64,000 bases of DNA from Malania oleifera (Eukaryota; Streptophyta; Magnoliopsida; Santalales; Ximeniaceae), in contig NC_080420.1 in the NCBI RefSeq assembly GCF_029873635.1, forward strand, positions 120,474,719-120,538,718, given 5' to 3'. How positions within the stretch are numbered: position 1 is the first letter of the stretch; every line of letters begins with the position of its first letter. A model generated the notes under the pieces. That model saw only the letters and a list, made by a program, of their open reading frames with translations, was not told where the DNA came from and made no database searches. The translations under genes and the position numbers were made by a program. Shown here one piece after another: positions 47,901-57,976 of the stretch.

Positions 47901-50900
47901 ACAAAAAGAATTTGGTATAAAACCTGGAAAAAAAATGTAAAAATATAAAAAACATTGAAAAGTATAAAGAGGCAATAAAAGATGCAAAAAAAAATTGTTT
48001 GTGAAGCTAAACATAGATCATTTAATAATTTATATGCTATATTAATTACAAAAGATGGGGAAAACAACATTTAAACTTGCTAGAGCTAGAGAAACAAGGA
48101 GCACAGAATTAGGTAATGTAAAATGTATAAAAAGTGAAGATGATCTTGTCTTGGTGAAGGAAGAAGACAAAAGATAGGGGCGAAGTTAATTAAGTAAGCT
48201 ATTCAATGAAAACAATGCAAAAGGCTTAATTTTAGAATTGATAAATGAGGAAAAGACTTCAAAATATGAGACTTATTCGATATTAGAGTTAATGAAATTA
48301 AGTTTGCACTAAAAATGATGAAAAATGGAAAAGCAATAACACTAGATAACATCCCAATTAAAGTTTGAAAACGCTTAGGTGATTATATGGTCAAAACTTA
48401 TAAATCATACAACGAAATTATGGGAAACGGTAGTCGAACAAAAAATTAAGGTTTAAAACGAGAGTCTCATAAAATCAATTTGGTTTTATGCTTGGGAGAT
48501 CTACATTAAAGAAGCTATAATCTTTCGAGAAGATAAATGGAAAAATTTAGGGAAAAGAATAGGGACTTGCATATGGTTTTCATTGACTTAGAGAAAGCAT
48601 GTGATAGGATACCTAGGGGAGTTTTATGGTGGTTTTAGAAATATATATATATAAAGCTTATGTAGTAGGTATACTAATGTCATTAAAAAAATATACAATG
48701 GAGTAATAACTAGCGTTAATAAAACATGTAGAGAGGCTAGAGAATTCCTAATCACAATAGATGTACATCAAGGATTTGCTTTGAGCTTATCTTTTTGCTT
48801 TAGTGATAGGTGAACTTACTAGGAGTATTCAATATCAAGTTCCGTGGTATATGTTGTTTGCAAATGATAGTCTTGATTGATGAAAGTAGGGGTGGAGTAG
48901 AATCTAAGTTATAATTATGGAGAGAAGCTTTAGAATCTAAAGGTTTTAGGATAAGTATAGACAAGACAGAATATATAAAATGTAATTTCAAACACAATAG
49001 GAGGAATATTGGAGAAAAGGTTAAACTTGATGATCAAGAAATCAATAACACTAGTAGATTTTGACATGTTGGATCTATTAAAAAAGCTAAAGGAAAAATT
49101 GAAGAGGAAGGAATGCATAAAGTTAAATCTAGATGGGTAAAATGGAGACGTGTTTCGAGTGTGTTATGTGATTGTAGAATACTAAGAAATATCATTCAAA
49201 AAGTAAAAGTTCACAAGATTAGAATGCTAAAGTGGATGAGTGGCATAACATTAAAAGATGAACTAAGGAATCAACATATTCGTGATAAGTTCGGCATAGC
49301 TCTTGTAGAAGATAAGGATGAGATAACTTAGATCATCATTTGGGCATCTGCAACATAGACAAAATAGTGCACTAGTGAAGAAGAGTCAGCTAGTTAATGT
49401 GAGGACAGTAGACGAGATAGAGGTAGACCTAAAAAAACTTGGAATGAGATAGTAAGAATTTAATAGCCCTGAATTTGTCGGAGGAAATTGCCCATGATCA
49501 GTTGAATTGGAGAAAAAGGATTCATGTAGCCGACCCCACCTAGTGGGACGAAAGGCTTGGTTTGTTGTTTGTTGTTGTTGTTGTATAATCTTCAAAAGAG
49601 TACTACCATGCTTACCTGGCAGCAAGCTTTTCTAGCTATCTTGCACATTGAATTTATCCAATATATCATCAATGTAATTTTCTTGAGCCCTAATACCTTT
49701 CTATTCCAGTCTATAAACAATTCAATATCCAGGAGCATAGAGGAAACATGATTGAGATTTTTCATTTAAAAATGGTTTAGCAACCATACTTTCATACTAG
49801 ACAACATTCCTACATCATTCTCAATGACAAGGAAGGTAAAGGGTAGAAAGAGGATCTATTTGCAAAGCTTAAACTGAAGGGTACTGCACTTAAAATGTAG
49901 AAGAGAATTGAAAAGCAATGTGCCTAGCAAAAGAGCAAAAACAATTCTTATCTGCAGATTATGCAATGCAGTTGTACAAGAAATTTTGTAACTTCAATCA
50001 TACACAACCAGTTTCTATACTCTCTATTAGGATTAGTTTAAGTAATACGCAAGAATTCATTACCTTGCTAGCTTGCAGGTTTGAAGCAATCCATTAGACA
50101 TAAGTTAGGAGGGATTCATTTGCTCAACTAAGAAGAAGCTCAAAAACATGCCTTAATGGCAAGAGAAAGGGTGTAGCAATATGGAACAAGGAGACCACTT
50201 CCTGGAAGTTATCAGGGTCCAAGGCAGCAAAGTTCAGCTGCTGTTTGGGTGTTCATAGGTCAATGAGCTATTACTAATGCTCAAAAGGATAATCAAACCA
50301 TTGCCAGGCTAATGAAAGTGAAAATGGGAAAGAAACAACAGGATTTGGCCTTCAAAATAGGTGTGGTGCAAGTCACCCCAAGGCAGGTAATGAGTTACAG
50401 ACTAGGTTCAAATTTGTCTTTCAGATTTGTATTCGAGGGATGACAAAGAAGTTGCAACTGAATTACAAGTTGAACAACTTCTTAGAGAACCCGCAGGGAG
50501 GTGAAGGATAGAAGGGGTAATCAATACAAATACATCCTAGTGAAGTGGTTGAGCTAACCAGCCTGTGAGAAGTACTTGGATTAAAGAAGAGTTGAAGAGG
50601 ATTGATCCAAATATCCATAGAGAGTTTATGAAGACTTTTCCGCCAGAACGAATTTGATTCCAGACCACATAGGGTTGAAGCAGGAGAGCATCCAAGTCCA
50701 AATGGAAGGCAAAATATGCCAGATTTACTGCCTGTTACTGTAACAATCACTGTTCGCATTATTGTAGCATAACTGTCCATGATACTGTAGCAGTCTTCTC
50801 TTTTTAGCGGTTTTATGTGTTCTGAGTATTTTATTTAGAGTTATTTTGAACTATTCTTTCATAAATAAATACAGAGTTGAGATTAAAACCTCTCCTAGGA

Positions 50901-53900
50901 GATAGTGCTGAGATTTTAGGCTTTTCTGTAACCTAGTAAAAAAACCTCTCCTAGAGGATGTGGATTCAGTTTTTTTCCCAGAAATTCTCTCTAGCTGTCA
51001 AACACCAGGGACTAATCTATTTCTGTTCCCTATTCAATTTCTTATGAAACTTCTCCTATTTTTCTGTTTGTATTGCTGCTGGAACTCTGTTCCATGGGAG
51101 GCAATCAACTTTCACATTGCAACCCAGCATCACATTTGCACAAACACCACCAACCAAACAAGATAATTTATCATAAGCAGCATAGTCAAATTCAAACCAT
51201 GAAACATCATCCAATCCATTTTGTTCCAATAACAGTAAACACGAGCTCTTTCCACATAACACATGTTACACTAAAACCTAGCTAGGGAAAAGAGATGGGT
51301 CAGCATAAAGCCACACAAATTTACTAAGGGCCCCTGACAGATGACCAATGCGAATAAGAAACACATGAGCAAATGCTTCACAATATAAAATTCTGATTTG
51401 CAACAAACGCAATGATTTGAACTTTTTTCATACATAATGAACAGATTTCATTAAAGGAAAAAGAATGTACAGAAAGGAAAATAAGAAATCGTACTAACAT
51501 GATAAAGAAGCCCCCAAAAAAAAATAAACAAACAAAAAAATCAAAGAAAAAATGCTAGTGAATCCTGCTGAAAATCCGAAGATTACTTTAAAACAACCCG
51601 CAGCAAAAGCTCAGAGAAAAACCATGTATCATAACCTATCTCAGACAACGATCATGTCATCCTCTTGCCCATGAAGTTAAGCACATCCCATTCCAACCAA
51701 ATCCCCCACAAAACCACACATCTCCACAAATCAGTGACATCTTTGCTCCCACCAAATCTTCTAAAAGAAAAATGCAAAACAAAAAAGAAAAATCTTCCAC
51801 CAACTCCAAACAAATAAAATTCTCTCCACATAAGCCAAACATCTATTCCATACACTCCGAGTAAATCAACAGTACAAGAAAAGATGGGAAACAGAATCTG
51901 ACTTGGCAGCATAAAGAACACATGTCCAGGGATAATGCCTTGTTGGCCTCCTACTCTGCAGTAGATAGCTGGTGTTAACTAACAAGAACTACCAACCAAA
52001 TGACTGCCTTAATCTTAGAGGGAACTTTGGCCTTCCAAATAATACTATGAAGTAGAAAAGACATTATATTTAATCAAATTACCAAAAAAAGAGATTTACA
52101 AGGAGGACAGGGGGAGTGGGGGAACAATGACTCCAAATCATACTCCTGAACATCAACGAAATCAAAGAAAAGAGCTCCTCCACCTCGCTATCATTAACAT
52201 ACCTACGAAAATGAAAATCCCAAAGAGATCTATTCCATTAGAGATCATAAAAAAAGAAATGACATCATTATGCACCATGGAAAGATACTGCGAGATCGCC
52301 CCAAGGACGCCTTCGGCATCCAGGGATCACAGACCGACTATAGAACCCTCTTCAATAAGTGAAACATATTAGCTGTCCGCTCTCAGGTTAGGCAATAAGG
52401 GTCAGAGAAGGGCAATCACTCATTCTTAAAACTAGCATTCTTAAGACCAATGAAAGAGTCGGGCGAAAAAGGAGGGAAAGCTCTCCCTTCCTCGTTCTCC
52501 TGTGGCCGGATCCTCCGGAACCACAAGAAAGAGAGGAGGAAAAAAATGAATAAATAAACTACGCAATATCACCCAACCAAATATCCTCCCAAAAACGAAT
52601 TTGAAAACCATCACCAAATTTATAATAGGTAAAAGTGATGAAGTTAAATCTGTGAAATAAGCCTCAAAGGGCTCTCAAAAGAACATTTTGTGCCCATAAT
52701 TGCCTCCCAACGGTTCACCTGCTAGCCAAGAATACTTGTTATAACTTGTGCTGAAGAGAGTTCACCTCTGAGAGAATCCTCCATAACCATTTATCATTAA
52801 AACAGTGCTTTTAGACACCAACTTACCAAGAATTCCTCCACCTCCAGCCTACAAACAACCTCCTAGCTAACCAAATGATCCCTCCTCTCCTTCCCTTGGC
52901 CAAAGAAAATCCCTCATAATTTCCTCAATAGTACTTGTGGCACAACAAGAATACTAAATAGAGACAAATAAAAAAGAGTGACAGTAATAAACAAGCCTTA
53001 ATGAGGATGATAGAACCTCCTAGAGAAAACAAAGCACCTCTCCAGTTCTCAGTAAAGACCTTACCCAAGAAAGTGCAGCTAACATGATCATACGCCTTTT
53101 TGAAAACCAACTTAAAAATGTAATCCCCTTCTCTTTCCTCCAACGGACATCCTCCAACACCTCATTAGCTAGTAAGATAGCATCTAAAATTTGTCTGCCC
53201 TCACAAAATCACTATGAGACGGAGAAATAGTATCACAAAACACCAAATCAACCTATACACATGAACTTTAGCAATCATGTTGAGATGATTTCAGGCTTGA
53301 AAATAAATTTGGCAAAGAGTGGGATAGCTGGTATTAACTCGAGTGATTCTAGATCATTGGATTTTGGTGGAGAAAGAGAATAAAAGGGAGGGTGAAAGGG
53401 TGCTCTTTTTTTCTCTAGGTGGTCATATCACACTCATTCAGGCTTGTCTCTGTAGCATCCATGTGTTCTTGTCCATTTTAGAATACCTGTAGGTGTTGCT
53501 AGGGAAATGAGAGAATCATGAAAGATTTCCTTTGGAATGGGGTTGGGAAGAAGAAGGATCATTTGGTTAGGTGGAAGGTGGTGTGCAGGTCCAAGGAAGA
53601 GGAGATTTATGCCATGGTAATTTTGTGTCTAAAAAAATCACTCTTTTCGGCAAATAGTTATAGCAGTTTTCCTTCGAAAATTCCCTTTGGCACAATTTAT
53701 TAAAAGAATGTGGCATGCACAGGATTATTTGGGTGGGTGATTCTGCTCTATCCATATATTCTCCTCATCTTTATCACCTATCCTCATTGCACAATGGGGC
53801 TATCTCCTCTTTCTTGATCATAAATGGGGATGACTTTTCTTGATATTTCCATTTTCATGTCACCAAAGAAGGGAGGTGGATGAACTCACAGCTTTGTTGG

Positions 53901-56900
53901 ATTTGCTCAAGGGTTTCTGCCCTTCTGACAAGAAGAATACTTGGTTTTGGCCTCTTCATTCTACAAGCGAGTTTTCTTGTATGTCTTTTTCAATCATGTG
54001 ATTCACATAGATGTGCTGTTTGAGCTTTATGGTCATATTTTGAAACCCAAAGTTCCCTCAAAGACTACACCTTTTATTTGGTTGCTTGTTCTCAACAGAT
54101 TTAACACCAACAATCTGTTGCAGAGTAGGAATCTTCTAAGGCTTTAACGCTGGCTGTGAGCTCTCTTTGTTATGATAGTTCCAGAATGAGTTTATCATCT
54201 CTTTGCACTTTTTTCTCCTTGGAGGGTTTGGAATAAGCTTTTTGGTTTGTTTGAGGGGAGTTGGGCGTGTCCTGACTCAGCATTAGTTTCTGTTGGCTAC
54301 TTCCTTTATGGGGTGGACTGTTTGGCAGGAGAGGAAATGGTATGGAGTCATAGAAGTGTTGGATTTTTCTGTTTTGTGGGGTATTTGGTTGGAGAGGAAT
54401 GATCATATCTTTACTAGGAAAAGATGGTTTCATCTTTGCTTTGGATAGGATTCAGCATTTGGCTTCACTTCGGGCTTTTGCACATGGATGTTTAAATGGG
54501 ATGCTCTTTTCAGATTTACAGCATGATAGAAAGGTTTCGTTATTTTGATTGCAATTTTTTGTTTTTTGTTCTCTTTCTTTCTTAAGAGGATTTCTTGTGC
54601 TCCTTTTTTGTCCACATTCTTTCTTCTTCAATAAAATTTCCTCTTTTTCTATCCAAAAAAAATCTGGTGCACACTAGTTAATAAACAGATAAAATCACCT
54701 AGCTTATTAGACTAATTCTTCTCAAGCATCTATGTTACACAAATCAAATGATTAATTTCTCATATGCAACTCATCTGCCAAAAAGGTGGTGGCAATTGTA
54801 GCAAGCAACACATATATATCAATTTTGGACACATGGGTTACAAGCTAAGAGGTGTGTTTGTTGCACGTGGAAATTCTAATGCATGCATATGCAAGTTGAG
54901 TTCAAGTACATTTTTGTCCTACACAAGTAGTCACCAAAATAAATAAAAAATGGAATAGGATGATATAACTCTGTTCAGAATTGAATAGTTTTTTTGCTAT
55001 TTTATGATTGGAAATGAATCAAATAAATAATCTTGTTGAGCAAACTAAATTTTCAGATATTTGTATGGAATTTAGATTTGTTAGAGGAATAATATTGGCC
55101 CAGCTAAAGTTGGCATGTATCAACAACAATGCTGATTTTTTTTTTTTGAAGAGAAGTTTGTGCTCATATGTTTTGCCCTCACATAATTTGATAGAAATTT
55201 CAGGAGTGAAAATAAGTTTTGCATTTTTTCACTAAACCGCCAGCTTTAGATCATAGGACTTCAAGTACAAAAATCTTCCGGTAAGCATTTTTTTAGTGTG
55301 TTTTGCCCTCATATCAATCTTATCAAAATTTCATTGTGAAAATGGCCTTTTTAGTTTGATAGTTTCTCATTCTAGGACAACATAGTATAAAAATTTTTCA
55401 TCATGAGAGATCAGATAATAATAATAATAATAATAATAGTATCATTGAGTAAAGTAAGCCAATGAAAGGGTATTTTCATATTAATAATTTTTAAACTACA
55501 TAATAGTATTTTCATAGAAACAAAATTGAAAAGGCAAGGATATTTTTTGTTGGCGCAATGTTTTATACACGTGAACGTATCCATGCTTTTACAATAGTAT
55601 GGATATATTCAAACGAGTTTCATTGAGCATAAATCATGACCTATGTTGACCACAGGAAACATGAATAATTTTATTGAATTTGTGCCATCCAGGAATAACT
55701 ACTTTTGCCTTCAATCCAACGGCCAACTTCTGCCCAGGTAGGAATACGTAAAGAATCCTCATTGATAATATTTTATAAAGACCAAAACAGAAAAAGGAAA
55801 AACAAAGATTGTTATTGCACTTAGTAGCCATTTACCATCATTCCAATTTTTATTAGATTCATTCCCACTACTCCTCAAAGAATGCCATATAGATACTCAA
55901 AGCAAGCTCAACAATATTGTCCATCCTTCAAGCACCATGGCAAACTCACTCCATAGTACCCCTCACGACTTCATAAAGATCAAAATATGCCAACCAAAGA
56001 GTAGTTTTGCATCAACATAATCCTAAAATTATGTCAATCATGCTAAAATTAACTCCATATGTCCCACTTTTATTTTTTATCCCACCTTCTGCCTTTTGCT
56101 AATTGAAGACCCTAATACAAAGTTTGTGTCCTAAGAAATGAAGCCTCAAGTAGCTAAAATCAATCACTACCTTAGTCCCGAGGATTATGCTCACAGCTCA
56201 CATTTACAACATTTTCAGCAAATACAAAGATTAGCATTGTATCTTATTTCACATTAAGGAATAAAATGACACATATAAGCATGACAAGCTCTAATCTCAA
56301 AGAAACATATCTCCAAAAGAGTCCTAAGTTTTTTCCGCATACACCACAACTTGCCAGGTGCCTTGATCATTTTATTGGAATCCTTCATATTAAAGCAATG
56401 GATTAAGGAATGGAAGAGATTAGATTCACAAATAACATGGATCATCTCTCCTCCTTTAACATGGGAGGTCCAAGAATTATGGATAACAAGGGAATGTTTA
56501 GTTGTGGATAACCTTTTTCATTTTCCACTTCAGTTTCCAAAGATTTAAAAAATGCAACTTTGTTTTCCAGTGTCCAACATTTACATAGAAAATCCAGAAA
56601 ACAATGTCAAAGTGACTTTCCAGATTTTCTATACTGGAAAACTGGACAACAAGGTGGCATTTTTGCATTTTTTCTGGAAAACTAGAAATAGAAAATAAAA
56701 CTGTTTTCCACAAATGAACAGGCATTAAAATTCTGTCCAATTTCCAACACACAAAGGGCCAACTAATAGGCAGTTTACAAGTGCCATCTTGAAATTCCAA
56801 AACGACTTTAAAATAAAGGGGTTGGCAGGTATAATTCTTGCTTATCACCAATAAGCCAATCAGTTTTAAGTTTGAGTTTTCTCACCTAATTAACAGACAA

Positions 56901-57945
56901 ATGGGCATGAATCTGCAAATTCAGAAGCCATCCAAATTTTAATCTACACAAACATATCAAGTTCCAGCTCCATTTTCCCAATTAAGAACACCACTCAGTA
57001 TAATTTAAACTTAACTAAAACATAGAATTTTTATTTGAACCCATTTATAGAAATTTTTTTTTCTAGTATTTTCAGAGGAAGGGAACAAAACAAAGTGCAT
57101 GAATACATCCTAGTTAGTATATCAGCATTCAAGAAGCTCAAACTCCCTGGCCAATGATCAGCAAAGCAAAATTATAAAATACTGTTTCACATAAAAGCGT
57201 GAACTTAAAAAATATAATGGCATGCTTATCAAAAGTTCATTCCTCTGCAGTATTGTAACCCAAACGGTCGCTACTAAGATCCTGTTAATATTAACACGCC
57301 TCCTAAAGCATAACTAATCAAAACAACATAAAATGAAGACATAAATTTTCAAAATAAAAAAAGTTTAAAAACTTAATTCCGCACCTTTCAGACGTATTTT
57401 CATCTGACTGTTTCTTGACAGAGACTGTTTCAGGCAAAAACTGAGGCTGAACACTGACAGGATAATCGGCCATAGGCAAAATAAATGATGACAACAATGG
57501 ATCAGGTGCAGCATTGGATGAAGAAACCATACAAGATCCCCCAAAAAGGGACTGTAGATTCCCTTCTCGCAGCTCCTTCCTCAACAAGGAAAGCGTTGAA
57601 TGAGATCCACCTTTACGTGATTTTCTCTTACGCTGCAAGTAACCTCTAGTTAAGGAAATTAGACTATAAAATCAAAATCATCACAATGGGAATGCATGAC
57701 CAATCTAGTGTTAGCAATACAAAATTACAAACAACAAAAGCAACCAAAATATCTCTGGAACTGCACACAGAGTCACAAATTTTGCACTCATAAAAGCGAG
57801 TCAAGCAATATCCAACTTAAAAATATGGGTGGTGTATCCTTTCAAGGATAAGCATTTGGTTAAACACATCCACAGAAAGAGAGGGAGAGAAATCAAGTAA
57901 AAGGAAAATGGATTACAAACTACCCCCACTCCCCAAAAAAAGGAA

Positions 57946-57976
<31 letters not shown>

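Larger units (their letters stand above)
35946..57384 (-). other. Di19 intron 4, about 21.4 kb, filled with nested transposons
   Basis: Donor AAAG|GTGCGG at 57384 and acceptor GGTGACAG at 35946 (minus strand). The intron holds L1 pieces, an RTE LINE, a Ty1/copia element, two hAT elements nested in each other and a Ty3 remnant. Most of these insertions are described separately. Confidence 0.85.

Noticed and set aside
51425-54662. A single L1 inverted by twin priming
   Set aside because: Each half has its own C-terminal coding end and 3' tail, so two insertions fit better.
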